From NCBI RefSeq assembly GCF_003384035.1, contig NZ_QQAK01000009.1:186001-250000 (forward strand): DNA of 64,000 nucleotides, in the 5' to 3' direction. Origin of the DNA: Sporosarcina sp. BI001-red. Its GTDB lineage: Bacteria > Bacillota > Bacilli > Bacillales_A > Planococcaceae. Below, one piece after another: positions 10,208-18,930 of the stretch (positions are counted from its first letter, which is position 1; the number at the start of each line of letters is the position of its first letter). The position numbers and the translations under genes were made by a program. Under the pieces are notes generated by a model. It was not told the origin of the DNA and did not search any database. It worked only from the letters and a program-made list of their open reading frames with translations.

Positions 10208-11107
10208 ATGGATGAAAAGACGTTCCAAATTCGTAATGAGTATATTACGTACGTTCGTTTGGAAAAAAACTATTCAGTCCACACTGTAACGGAATATGAA
10301 AGAGATGTAGATGAATTCCTTGAGTTCTTAAAAACCGAAGGCATTCTTACGATAGAGACCATTACATATCAAGAAGCACGACTTTTTGCTTCGCGTCTGT
10401 ATGATCGCGAATTATCGAGAGCAACTATTTCCAGAAAGATTTCCTCAGTTCGTTCATTCTTTCGGTTTGCCAATGCTCGCTATGATATTAATGACACAGC
10501 ATTCCGTTTGCTGCATCACCCTAAAAAGGAAGAACGTCTTCCTGCTTTTTTTTATGTCGAGGAACTCGAAAAACTATTTGCTGCTTGCCTTGGAGAAAAA
10601 CCAAGGGATCGTCGAGATCGGGCATTACTTGAACTTCTTTATGCAACAGGAATTCGAGTGAGTGAACTCACATCAATTTGTTTAAGCGATATTGACAACG
10701 ATCTTGGGATTGTCCGTGTTATGGGGAAGGGCAGAAAAGAGCGTTACGTCCCATTCGGTAGCTTTGCGCAGTCGGCGATCGAGCAATATATGGAAACAAG
10801 TCGCCCTTTGCTAATGAAAGCAACGAAACATGACCGGTTATTTGTCAATTTACGAGGGGGTCCACTTACTGAACGTGGAGTTAGACATATTCTAGACGCC
10901 ATTGTCGAGCGAGCTTCCATTCAATCGAACGTCTATCCCCATATGCTACGTCATACGTTTGCGACCCATTTATTATCTGCAGGTGCAGACATGCGAACTG
11001 TCCAAGAACTTTTAGGGCACAGTGATTTGTCTTCGACACAAATATATACCCATACAACGAAAGAGCATTTAAGAAGAACCTATATGAATACGCATCCGCG
11101 TGCTTAG
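10208..11107 (+). CDS. xerC: Tyrosine recombinase XerC (CodV)
   Basis: Tyrosine recombinase that acts with XerD at dif to resolve chromosome dimers. An N-terminal SAM-like domain (YSVHTVTEYERDVDEFLEFL) is followed by a catalytic domain with the Arg in ATGIRVSELTSI, the Lys region KGRKERYVP, the HMLRHTFATHLL box, the LLGHSDLSSTQIYTH box and the nucleophilic Tyr within it. The start is the ATG at 10208, with GGGAGGTG 8 nt upstream; the GTG at 10199 lies inside that Shine-Dalgarno. This gives 299 aa. It heads the unit xerC-hslV-hslU-codY, as in B. subtilis. Confidence 0.95.
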   Translation: MDEKTFQIRNEYITYVRLEKNYSVHTVTEYERDVDEFLEFLKTEGILTIETITYQEARLFASRLYDRELSRATISRKISSVRSFFRFANARYDINDTAFRLLHHPKKEERLPAFFYVEELEKLFAACLGEKPRDRRDRALLELLYATGIRVSELTSICLSDIDNDLGIVRVMGKGRKERYVPFGSFAQSAIEQYMETSRPLLMKATKHDRLFVNLRGGPLTERGVRHILDAIVERASIQSNVYPHMLRHTFATHLLSAGADMRTVQELLGHSDLSSTQIYTHTTKEHLRRTYMNTHPRA

Positions 11108-11119
11108 GAGGAAATTTAA

Positions 11120-11665
11120 ATGGAATTTCATGCAACTACGATTTTTGCCATTCGGCATAAGGGAGTTTGTGCAATGTCTGGTGATGGTCAAGTCACCATG
11201 GGAGAAAGTGTAGTTATGAAACACACCGCAAAAAAAGTCCGCAGATTATTTAACGGAAACGTACTCGCTGGATTTGCTGGGTCTGTTGCCGATGCATTTA
11301 CGCTGTTTGATTTATTTGAAGACAAATTGACAGAGTACAACGGGAACTTACAACGGGCGTCTGTAGAACTTGCGAAGGAATGGAGAGGCGACCAGATTCT
11401 CCGTAAACTAGAGGCAATGCTTCTTGTAATGAATGAAGAAAGTCTTCTTCTCGTATCGGGAACAGGTGAAGTGATTGAACCTGATGATGGTATTCTTGCG
11501 ATAGGGTCAGGTGGCAACTACGCATTAGCAGCTGGACGTTCACTTGCTAAATATGCGGGGGAATCGTTGACTGCTGAACAGATTGCTCGCGCAGCTCTTG
11601 AAACGGCTTCTGAAATTTGTGTGTTTACAAACGACAACATTATCGTGGAGGTGCTTGGGGAATGA
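11120..11665 (+). CDS. hslV: ATP-dependent protease subunit HslV (ClpQ)
   Basis: Proteasome-like peptidase of the HslUV (ClpQY) protease. The core [56 protein letters not shown] and [15 protein letters not shown] is fully conserved. The catalytic threonine of ordinary HslV corresponds to Thr6 here, so the product begins with a short MEFHA leader. B. subtilis ClpQ begins MSSFHATT and has been described as using its N-terminal serine; that serine is not present here. The stop overlaps the hslU start by 4 nt (ATGA). GGAGGAAAT precedes the ATG. Confidence 0.95.
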   Translation: MEFHATTIFAIRHKGVCAMSGDGQVTMGESVVMKHTAKKVRRLFNGNVLAGFAGSVADAFTLFDLFEDKLTEYNGNLQRASVELAKEWRGDQILRKLEAMLLVMNEESLLLVSGTGEVIEPDDGILAIGSGGNYALAAGRSLAKYAGESLTAEQIARAALETASEICVFTNDNIIVEVLGE

Positions 11666-13062
11666 CTTCACAACAACTAACGCCAAAAGAAATGATTACG
11701 TTTTTAAACCGGTACATTGTCGGGCAAGACAAAGCGAAACGTGCAGTGGCTGTTGCCATTCGAAATCGTTACAGACGTAACTGCTTAACGGATGAGGAAA
11801 AAAGTGAAATCATCCCTAAGAATATTTTGATGATTGGACCAACAGGAGTAGGGAAAACGGAAATCGCGCGTCGTATTGCGAAACTCGTGGATGCACCTTT
11901 TGTAAAAGTCGAAGCAACGAAGTTTACAGAGGTTGGTTACGTTGGTCGAGACGTTGAATCCATGGTGAGGGACCTTGTTGAGACGGGCGTTCGAATTGTC
12001 AAAGAAAAACAGCGCACTCAAGTGAAAGACCAAGCAGCCGTTCAAGCAGAAGAACGCTTAGTGGAATTGCTCGTTCCTTCAAAGAAAAAGAAGGGATCCA
12101 TGCAAAACCCGTTTGAAATGCTGTTTGGTGGGCAAAAGAATGAGAGTGACGCTGATGAACTAGAAGAAGTAACTGAGCTAACCCGAAAGAAAAGTGAAAT
12201 CGCTGAATTACTCAAACAAGGTAAGCTAGAAGACGAACAAGTAACTGTTGAAGTCGCTTCCCAACAGCCTTCCATGTTCGATGCACTCCAAGGTTCTGGT
12301 ATGGAACAGATGGGATCGAATATGCAAGATGCTCTGTCTTCACTTATGCCGAAAAAAACAACAACACGGAAACTTTCTGTAAAAGATGCAAGAAAAGTAT
12401 TAGAAGCGGAAGAAGCGGACAAACTAATTGATCATGACGAAATTGCGCGCCAGGCTGTCCAGTTAACCGAGCAATCTGGAATTATTTTCATCGATGAAAT
12501 GGACAAAATCGCAAGTAAGAGTGGTGGCTCTTCTAGCGCTGATGTTTCCCGTGAAGGGGTTCAACGTGATATTTTACCAATTGTAGAAGGTTCAACTGTG
12601 ACTACAAAATATGGAGCGGTGAAAACCGATTATATTTTATTTATAGCTGCGGGTGCTTTCCATATGGCAAAACCGTCTGATATTATACCCGAGTTACAAG
12701 GAAGATTTCCGATTCGTGTTGAATTAGACAAATTATCCAAAGAGGATTTCGTCAGGATTTTGAAAGAACCAGACTTCTCTCTTATTCGACAATATGAGAA
12801 ACTTCTAGCAACAGAAGACGTCCTGTTAGAGTTCACGGATGATGCGATCGATAGAATAGCTGAAATTGCATTCGAAGTGAATGATAATACTGAAAACATT
12901 GGTGCAAGAAGACTTCATACAATTGTTGAACGTCTACTTGAGGAACTTTCATTTGAGGCTTCCGATATTGGACCTACAAGCATTAAAATCACACCTGCTT
13001 ATGTCGATGAAAAGTTGCAAGGTATCGTAAAAGACAAAGATCTGTCACATTTCATTCTTTAA
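11662..13062 (+). CDS. hslU: ATP-dependent protease ATPase subunit HslU (ClpY)
   Basis: AAA+ unfoldase partner of HslV. Walker A is [13 protein letters not shown], Walker B is [11 protein letters not shown], and a variable insertion (I) domain lies between them, rich in Glu/Lys/Gln, as is typical. The C-terminal sensor-2 region NIGARRLHT and the terminal DLSHFIL tail, which inserts into HslV, are both present. The start is the ATG at 11662, overlapping the hslV stop; the longer reading frame from 11617 lies inside hslV. This gives 466 aa, the usual size. Confidence 0.97.
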   Translation: MTSQQLTPKEMITFLNRYIVGQDKAKRAVAVAIRNRYRRNCLTDEEKSEIIPKNILMIGPTGVGKTEIARRIAKLVDAPFVKVEATKFTEVGYVGRDVESMVRDLVETGVRIVKEKQRTQVKDQAAVQAEERLVELLVPSKKKKGSMQNPFEMLFGGQKNESDADELEEVTELTRKKSEIAELLKQGKLEDEQVTVEVASQQPSMFDALQGSGMEQMGSNMQDALSSLMPKKTTTRKLSVKDARKVLEAEEADKLIDHDEIARQAVQLTEQSGIIFIDEMDKIASKSGGSSSADVSREGVQRDILPIVEGSTVTTKYGAVKTDYILFIAAGAFHMAKPSDIIPELQGRFPIRVELDKLSKEDFVRILKEPDFSLIRQYEKLLATEDVLLEFTDDAIDRIAEIAFEVNDNTENIGARRLHTIVERLLEELSFEASDIGPTSIKITPAYVDEKLQGIVKDKDLSHFIL

Positions 13063-13143
13063 TGAAGACACATTAGTTTATTTAACAATTAAAAACCTTT
13101 AGAATATTCTTATCAGTTCCGAAATAATAAGGAGGAAAATATA

Positions 13144-13920
13144 ATGACACTGTTAGACAAAACAAGAAAGATTAATGCAATGCTTCAAGAAACTGCAGGT
13201 AAGCAAGTGAACTTCAAACAAATGGCGGAGCAGCTTAGTGAAGTTATCGATTGTAACGCATTTATCGTAAGCCGAAAAGGGAAGTTACTTGGGCTTGAAA
13301 TCCATCACCAGATTGAAAATGAACGTATGAAGCAAATGTTCGTGGATCGTAAATTCCCTGAAGCTTACACTAAACAGCTTTTTGAAATTCGCGAAACCTC
13401 ACAAAACATTGGAATTGATAGTGAATATACAGTATTCCCTGTTGAAAACCAAGAACTATTTAAAAATGGATTAACAACAATCGTTCCAATCATCGGTGGT
13501 GGCGAGCGTCTTGGAACACTTATCCTTGCTCGTCTAAGTGATGATTTTAAAGAAGACGATCTCATTCTTGCGGAGTACGGAGCGACAGTAGTTGGTATGG
13601 AAATCCTTCGTGAAAAATCTGAAGAGATCGAAACTGAAGCTCGCAGCAAAGCGGTCGTTCAAATGGCTATCAACTCACTCTCTTACAGTGAACATGAAGC
13701 AATCGAGCATATCTTTAATGAGTTAGATGGAAATGAAGGACTTCTTGTTGCTTCTAAAATTGCTGACCGCGTTGGAATCACACGTTCAGTTATCGTCAAC
13801 GCACTTCGTAAACTTGAAAGTGCTGGTGTTATTGAATCACGTTCACTAGGAATGAAAGGTACGTATATCAAAGTATTGAACAGCAAATTCCTAGAGGAAC
13901 TTGAGAAACAAAAATCATAA
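13144..13920 (+). CDS. codY: GTP/BCAA-sensing global transcriptional regulator CodY
   Basis: CodY senses branched-chain amino acids and GTP and represses stationary-phase, nutrient-scavenging and, in B. subtilis, motility genes. The 258-aa protein has the N-terminal GAF domain ([17 protein letters not shown] onward) and the C-terminal winged helix-turn-helix ([38 protein letters not shown], of which the central part is the recognition helix). AAGGAGGAAA precedes the ATG. An 81-nt AT-rich gap separates it from hslU, and a perfect terminator separates it from the flagellar operon. Confidence 0.97.
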   Translation: MTLLDKTRKINAMLQETAGKQVNFKQMAEQLSEVIDCNAFIVSRKGKLLGLEIHHQIENERMKQMFVDRKFPEAYTKQLFEIRETSQNIGIDSEYTVFPVENQELFKNGLTTIVPIIGGGERLGTLILARLSDDFKEDDLILAEYGATVVGMEILREKSEEIETEARSKAVVQMAINSLSYSEHEAIEHIFNELDGNEGLLVASKIADRVGITRSVIVNALRKLESAGVIESRSLGMKGTYIKVLNSKFLEELEKQKS

Positions 13921-13943
13921 TATGTCAAGTGAAAAACTAAAGT

Positions 13944-13987
13944 AAAACGAGTTAAAAGCGATTATCGCTTTTAACTCGTTTTTTTTA
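13944..13987 (+). terminator. Intrinsic terminator after codY
   Basis: A perfect 18-bp stem (13944-13961 with 13965-13982) closes a 3-nt loop and runs into a T tract. It is the strongest terminator in the window and insulates codY from the flagellar operon. Confidence 0.95.
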
Positions 13988-14181
13988 TATAAGTAATAGT
14001 TGAACCATTATTATTTTAAAAAAACAAATAAGCATAATATAAATAAATTCAATAAAACAATAAATGATTCGGACTTTTGTAGATTGATCAAACAGGTTAA
14101 TACTGCCTACTAATACTGGAATTTACTGTGAACAAATGAGAATATATGAGGAATATTTCTTTCTTTTTTATATTATTTGTA

Positions 14182-14211
14182 TAGACAAAATGGTTCAACT
14201 TCCGATACAAT
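14182..14211 (+). promoter_or_regulatory. Candidate fla/che operon promoter with overlapping sigma-D and sigma-A signatures
   Basis: TAGA at 14182-14185, 15 nt, then TCCGATAC at 14201-14208 resembles the sigma-D pattern TAAA-N15-GCCGATAT. Overlapping it, TAGACA (14182-14187), 18 nt, TACAAT (14206-14211) fits sigma-A with 5 of 6 matches in each hexamer. A B. subtilis-like dual sigma-A/sigma-D control of flgB is plausible. The rest of 13988-14181 is AT-rich and I see nothing in it. Confidence 0.5.
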
Positions 14212-14230
14212 GAGTATTAATTGTTGATTT

Positions 14231-14259
14231 TTAAGAGAATATGTCGAATTTAATATAAT
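14231..14259 (+). promoter_or_regulatory. Second candidate sigma-A promoter for flgB
   Basis: Perfect TATAAT at 14254-14259, with a weak -35 (TTAAGA, 14231-14236) 17 nt upstream. It would start transcription about 20-25 nt before flgB. Confidence 0.4.
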
Positions 14260-14289
14260 TCTAATGTTTAAACGAAGGAGGAGATTGAT

Positions 14290-14682
14290 ATGGACCTTTA
14301 TGGAGGAACGATTTCCGCTTTAGAAAAAGGACTCAATTTCTCAGCAGACAAATCGAAAGCGATTTCGCAAAACGTGGCGAATGTTGATACGCCAAACTAT
14401 AAAGTGAAAACACTAGATTTCAAGAGTTACTTAAATGAAGCCAAAACGACTCAATTAGAAGCGTATCGTACAGATCAGCGTCATATACAGTTTGCTCCTA
14501 CAACTTCCGGTTCTGGTACTCACACCTATTCAAACTTTAAATACAATCAAAATGGAAATGGTGTAGATATGGATAAAGAGCAGGCAGACTTAGCGGCAAA
14601 TCAAATTTACTATAATGCACTTGCGGACCGAATCAGCAGTAAGTTCAACTCTCTTAATAATGTCATCAAAGGAGGACGTTAA
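14290..14682 (+). CDS. flgB: Flagellar basal-body rod protein FlgB
   Basis: Proximal rod subunit. The 130-aa sequence has the N-terminal rod-protein motif (SKAISQNVANVDTPNYK) and the C-terminal heptad-like helix (ALADRISSKFNSLNNVIKGG) common to the axial family. It is the first gene of the fla/che operon, preceded by AAGGAGGAG. flgC begins 2 nt after the stop. Confidence 0.96.
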   Translation: MDLYGGTISALEKGLNFSADKSKAISQNVANVDTPNYKVKTLDFKSYLNEAKTTQLEAYRTDQRHIQFAPTTSGSGTHTYSNFKYNQNGNGVDMDKEQADLAANQIYYNALADRISSKFNSLNNVIKGGR

Positions 14683-14684
14683 TC

Positions 14685-15146
14685 GTGTCAATCTTCCATA
14701 GCTTGAATTCTTCAGCTTCAGCTTTAACTGCACAACGTCTTCGGATGGATGTTATTTCTTCTAATATGGCAAATGTAGATACAACACGTGGCAAGCTGGT
14801 AGATGGCGAGTGGCAACCATACCAAAGAAAATCGGTTTCGTTTCAACCGAAACAAGGACAGTTTTCAAACTTCCTGAATGTTGCCATGGGTACACGGGAT
14901 AGAGGAGCCATTGGAAACGGAGTTATGGTTTCAAAAATCCAAGAAGATACTGAAACACCCTTCAAACAAGTCTTTGATCCTACACACCCAGATGCAAATG
15001 CAGATGGATATGTAGAAATGCCTAATGTCGATCCATTACGAGAAACAATTGATATGATGTCTGCGACACGTTCATATGAAGCAAACATCACTGTGCTCAA
15101 TTCCAACAAAGCTATGCTCATGAAAGCTCTTGAAATCGGAAAATAA
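14685..15146 (+). CDS. flgC: Flagellar basal-body rod protein FlgC
   Basis: Proximal rod subunit of 153 aa. It has the N-terminal axial motif (SASALTAQRLRMDVISSNMANVDT) and the C-terminal MMSATRSYEANITVLNSNKAM helix, hallmarks of FlgC. The start is GTG at 14685, with AAAGGAGGACG just upstream inside the end of flgB. Confidence 0.96.
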   Translation: MSIFHSLNSSASALTAQRLRMDVISSNMANVDTTRGKLVDGEWQPYQRKSVSFQPKQGQFSNFLNVAMGTRDRGAIGNGVMVSKIQEDTETPFKQVFDPTHPDANADGYVEMPNVDPLRETIDMMSATRSYEANITVLNSNKAMLMKALEIGK

Positions 15147-15168
15147 GAGGAAGAAAGGATGACTACTA

Positions 15169-15471
15169 ATGGCGATATCTTCAATTTTAGCTATGGCACC
15201 AGGTATATCACCTGATGTAACGAAAACTTCACCTACAACATTTGAATCTCAACAAAAGTTTGGTAGCTTTTTAAAAGATGCGATCCAAGACGTGAATGCT
15301 TCTCAAGTTCAGTCGGACGTTATGACTGAAAAGTTGGTTCGTGGTGAGAATGTAGATTTACATAATGTAATGATTTCTGCGCAAAAAGCTTCAATTGCAT
15401 TGAATGCGACAATGGAAATACGTAATAAAGTAATAGAAGCCTATCAAGAAGTTATGCGTATGCCAGTGTAA
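15169..15471 (+). CDS. fliE: Flagellar hook-basal body protein FliE
   Basis: FliE joins the MS-ring to the rod and is the first substrate secreted by the flagellar export apparatus. The 100-aa sequence has the conserved C-terminal half (FGSFLKDAIQDVNASQVQSD, DLHNVMISAQKASIALNATMEIRNKVIEAYQEVMRMPV). It follows flgC by 22 nt. Confidence 0.95.
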   Translation: MAISSILAMAPGISPDVTKTSPTTFESQQKFGSFLKDAIQDVNASQVQSDVMTEKLVRGENVDLHNVMISAQKASIALNATMEIRNKVIEAYQEVMRMPV

Positions 15472-15533
15472 GAAAAATATAGCGTTATTCATCAGAAATA
15501 GTACGGATGACGTTTGCCGACCGGAGGATCAGA

Positions 15534-17132
15534 ATGAAAGAGAGATTGACAAAGATCAAAAACGACTTACAAGAGTTTTGGTCAAACCGGACAAAAAAGC
15601 AGAAAATCTTGTACGTTAGCATCGCTGCCTCAATTATACTTGTTGCAGCTCTTCTGACTTTCTTCCTATCTCGTACAACATATGTCCCCTTATACAAAGA
15701 TCTATCTAGGTCAGATATTGGTAGAATAAAAGAAGAACTAGATGCGCAAGCTGTCCCAAACCAAATTGCACCAGGTGGTACTTCTATATTAGTACCTGAA
15801 GAACGAGTTGATGATTTGCTTGTATCTATAGAATCACAAGGACTTGCAAACTCAGGTAGAATTGATTACTCGTTTTTCTCTGAAAATGCTGGATTCGGTA
15901 CAACAGATAATGAATTTAACATGATCAAGCTTGCGACAATGCAAAACGAACTTGCTAAATTGATCACTGGAATTGAAGGTGTACAAGACGCAAAAGTCAT
16001 GATTACCCTTCCGACTCAAGGAGTATTCGTCAAGGAAGATGTACAAGCAGCGAGTGCATCCATCGTTCTGAAGACAGAACCCGGTCAGCAGTTCAGTGAC
16101 CAACAGATAAAAGGGTTATATAATTTGATCTCAAAAAGTATTCCAAACTTAGCACCGGAAGACATCGTAGTAATGAATCAGTATTTTGAGTACTATGACT
16201 TGAACCACGAAAATAATCAGTTTGGCACCAATGTTGCTGACCAAATGATGATTAAGAAATCGATTGAACGCGATCTGCAACGTCAAGTCCAAATGATGTT
16301 GGGCTCCATGATGGGGCAGGACAAAGTGGTTGTTTCTGTTACAACAGATATCGACTTCAAACAGGAAAATCGAGAAGAAAACCTTGTCACACCAGTAGAT
16401 GAAGAGAGTATGGAAGGAATCGCACTAAGTGTACAACGTATTACAGAAACATTTACTGGGGACGGTGCAGTCCCAGGAGGTATTCCTGAGGGAGAAGATC
16501 CAACGGATAACCGTACAACAATTGTTGAAGGCACAACAGGAAACGGAGATTATGAACGGGTTGAGGAGACGATTAATAACGAAGTGAATCGAATTCGTAA
16601 AAACATTGTCGAAAGTCCTTATAAAATTCGGGACATTGGTCTCCAAGTAATGGTTGAGCCTCCGACTGCAGATGATCCTGGATCATTAGCACCAGGCGTT
16701 GAAGATGACATCAAACAAATTCTTGAAACAATCGTACGAACATCGATTGATAAAGTTTCTGTTGGTGAATTGACCGAAGAGCAACTTGCGCAGAAGATTG
16801 CAGTTTCCATTCAGCCAATACGTGGTAAACAAACTGATTTCGATGCAGAACGAACAGTGATTCCTTGGTGGGTCTATGTGGTTGGTGGAGTCCTTCTGTT
16901 AGTGATTATTGCCGTCGTGATTTTCTTTGTTAGAAAACGACGTAAAGATGCAGCACTTGCATTAGAAGAAGCGCGTGTACTGGAAGAGCAAATGGAAGCC
17001 CTTGAAGTTAGCGACATTAATGGTGAAGTAGAAACTGAAGGTACGGTGCGTAGAAAACAATTGGAAAAAATGGCGAAAGAAAAACCGGAAGAATTCGCTA
17101 AATTGCTACGTACTTGGATAGCAGAGGACTAA
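15534..17132 (+). CDS. fliF: Flagellar MS-ring protein FliF
   Basis: FliF forms the membrane MS-ring that nucleates the basal body. Two membrane segments are visible, about residues 25-45 (ILYVSIAASIILVAALLTFF) and 445-470 (VYVVGGVLLLVIIAVVIFF). They flank the periplasmic-side ring-building domains, and a C-terminal FliG-binding tail follows (RKQLEKMAKEKPEEFAKLLRTWIAED). The start is ATG 15534 with CCGGAGGATC at good spacing; the earlier ATG at 15507 has no ribosome binding site. This gives 532 aa. Confidence 0.95.
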   Translation: MKERLTKIKNDLQEFWSNRTKKQKILYVSIAASIILVAALLTFFLSRTTYVPLYKDLSRSDIGRIKEELDAQAVPNQIAPGGTSILVPEERVDDLLVSIESQGLANSGRIDYSFFSENAGFGTTDNEFNMIKLATMQNELAKLITGIEGVQDAKVMITLPTQGVFVKEDVQAASASIVLKTEPGQQFSDQQIKGLYNLISKSIPNLAPEDIVVMNQYFEYYDLNHENNQFGTNVADQMMIKKSIERDLQRQVQMMLGSMMGQDKVVVSVTTDIDFKQENREENLVTPVDEESMEGIALSVQRITETFTGDGAVPGGIPEGEDPTDNRTTIVEGTTGNGDYERVEETINNEVNRIRKNIVESPYKIRDIGLQVMVEPPTADDPGSLAPGVEDDIKQILETIVRTSIDKVSVGELTEEQLAQKIAVSIQPIRGKQTDFDAERTVIPWWVYVVGGVLLLVIIAVVIFFVRKRRKDAALALEEARVLEEQMEALEVSDINGEVETEGTVRRKQLEKMAKEKPEEFAKLLRTWIAED

Positions 17133-17145
17133 GGAGAGGTCAGAC

Positions 17146-18159
17146 ATGGTGAAAAAAGATAAAGATATGTCCGGGAAGCAGAAGGCAGCCCTCCTTTTGA
17201 TTTCTCTCGGTCCTGAGGTGTCCGCTGCGATTTATAAGCATTTGACGGAAGAGGAAATCGAGCGCTTAACACTCGAAATATCCGGCGTCCGTAAAGTGGA
17301 ATCATCCGTCAAAGAAGAAATCATAGAAGAATTTCATAATATAGCACTTGCACAGGATTATATTTCTCAAGGCGGAATCGGATACGCGAAAACGGTTCTG
17401 GAGAAAGCATTGGGTAAAGAACACGCACAAGCGGTCATTAACCGCTTGACTTCTTCCCTTCAAGTGCGACCGTTTGATTTTGCTAGAAGGACTGAACCGA
17501 GCCAGATTTTAAATTTTATTCAAAATGAGCATCCACAAACGATTGCACTTATTTTGTCTTACTTGGAAGCAGAACAAGCAGGGATGATCCTTTCTTCATT
17601 GCCCCAAGAAGTCCAGGCGGATATTGCTAAGCGTATTGCAACGATGGAATCGACTTCACCTGAAGTCATCAGTGAAATTGAAGCAGTTCTGGAGCGAAAG
17701 CTTTCCTCTACTGTTACTCAAGATTATTCGGATACAGGTGGCGTAGATGCAGTAGTAGAAGTTCTTAATGGAGTGGATCGGGCTACAGAGAAAACAATTC
17801 TCGATGCACTCGAAATACAAGATCCAGAACTTGCAGAAGAAATCAAGAAACGGATGTTTGTCTTCGAAGATATTATTACGCTCGATAACCGTTCGATTCA
17901 GCGCGTTATCCGAGATTGTGAAAATGAAGATCTCATTCTATCTATGAAAGTATCTAGTGAAGAAGTTAAAGATATTCTCTTCAAAAATATGTCACAGCGT
18001 ATGGCTGAATCGTTCAAAGAAGAGATGGATGTTATGGGACCAGTCAGACTGCGTGATGTTGAAGAAGCACAATCGAGGATCGTTGCAACAATCCGTCGCC
18101 TGGAAGACGCAGGAGAAATTATCATTGCACGTGGTGGAGGAGATGATGTGATTGTCTAA
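17146..18159 (+). CDS. fliG: Flagellar motor switch protein FliG
   Basis: FliG links the MS-ring to the C-ring and transmits torque from the stator. The 337-aa sequence includes the N-terminal FliF-binding domain, the middle EHPQTIALILSYL motif (the EHPQ motif contacts FliM/FliY) and the C-terminal charged torque helix near VRLRDVEEAQSRIVATIRRLEDAGEI. AAGGAGAGG precedes the ATG. The end overlaps fliH by 8 nt. Confidence 0.97.
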   Translation: MVKKDKDMSGKQKAALLLISLGPEVSAAIYKHLTEEEIERLTLEISGVRKVESSVKEEIIEEFHNIALAQDYISQGGIGYAKTVLEKALGKEHAQAVINRLTSSLQVRPFDFARRTEPSQILNFIQNEHPQTIALILSYLEAEQAGMILSSLPQEVQADIAKRIATMESTSPEVISEIEAVLERKLSSTVTQDYSDTGGVDAVVEVLNGVDRATEKTILDALEIQDPELAEEIKKRMFVFEDIITLDNRSIQRVIRDCENEDLILSMKVSSEEVKDILFKNMSQRMAESFKEEMDVMGPVRLRDVEEAQSRIVATIRRLEDAGEIIIARGGGDDVIV

Positions 18160-18928
18160 TATCTACAGACCTGAAACGGACCAAGTGACAGGTGTGAAGA
18201 AGATTGGAATTCGCAATCTCCGAACAGTGTCTGAGCCGACAGCTGAAGCTTCGACGTCTACCCAATTGAATTTAGCTGACGTCATAATGGAACGAGATCG
18301 TCTCATGAACGAAGCTCGCACACAATTGGGAATTGAAAAGGCTGCAGTTGACCATATGCGGGAAACCGCAAACGAAGATATCGATGCAATGCGGAATGCT
18401 TGGGAAACTGAAAATGCAGAACTTCAGCAACGAGCTTATGAAGAAGCATTCCAAGTCGGTTATGAAGAAGGTACAAAAAAAAGTATTTCAGACATGCAAG
18501 AGACGATCAAACACGCCAATGACACGATTGAACTGGCACAAAGAAATGGACAATCCTACTTGGACAATCAAGAAAGGTTAATCTTGGAGATAGCGATGAA
18601 ATCCTCTGAACGAATTCTCGGCCATGCATTGGAAGAAAATTCGGAGTTGTATTTATCTATTGTCAAACGTGGGCTGAAAGAAGTGCGTGAGATGAGACAA
18701 GTGAAAGTCTATGTATCGCCTGAGTACTATAAACTAGTTTCAGATAGTCGAGAAGAGCTAGGTTCCATCTTCCCGCCTGACGTACCCATGTTGCTATTTG
18801 TAAATGATGAATTCGAAGCCACGGAATGCTACATCGAAACGAACCACGGAAGAATCGTTGTCAGTATAGACGAACAGTTAAATGAGATGAAAGAGCGCCT
18901 TGTGGAATTACTGGAAAGCGAGGGCTGA
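18152..18928 (+). CDS. fliH: Flagellar export ATPase regulator FliH
   Basis: FliH binds and regulates the export ATPase FliI. The 258-aa sequence has the glycine/small-residue-interrupted coiled-coil centre (AYEEAFQVGYEEGTKKSISDM) and the C-terminal FliI-binding domain (ISSERILGHALEEN-type block, here KSSERILGHALEE). Translation most likely starts at TTG 18152, with GGAGGAGAT upstream inside fliG; no ATG or GTG is available near this position. The gene overlaps the end of fliG by 8 nt. Confidence 0.93.
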   Translation: MSNIYRPETDQVTGVKKIGIRNLRTVSEPTAEASTSTQLNLADVIMERDRLMNEARTQLGIEKAAVDHMRETANEDIDAMRNAWETENAELQQRAYEEAFQVGYEEGTKKSISDMQETIKHANDTIELAQRNGQSYLDNQERLILEIAMKSSERILGHALEENSELYLSIVKRGLKEVREMRQVKVYVSPEYYKLVSDSREELGSIFPPDVPMLLFVNDEFEATECYIETNHGRIVVSIDEQLNEMKERLVELLESEG

Positions 18929-18930
18929 TC

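Noticed and set aside
13101..13110. Palindrome AGAATATTCT upstream of codY as a CodY operator
   Set aside because: The half-sites are in the opposite arrangement (GAA..TTC) to the CodY consensus, which has TTC..GAA at its centre.
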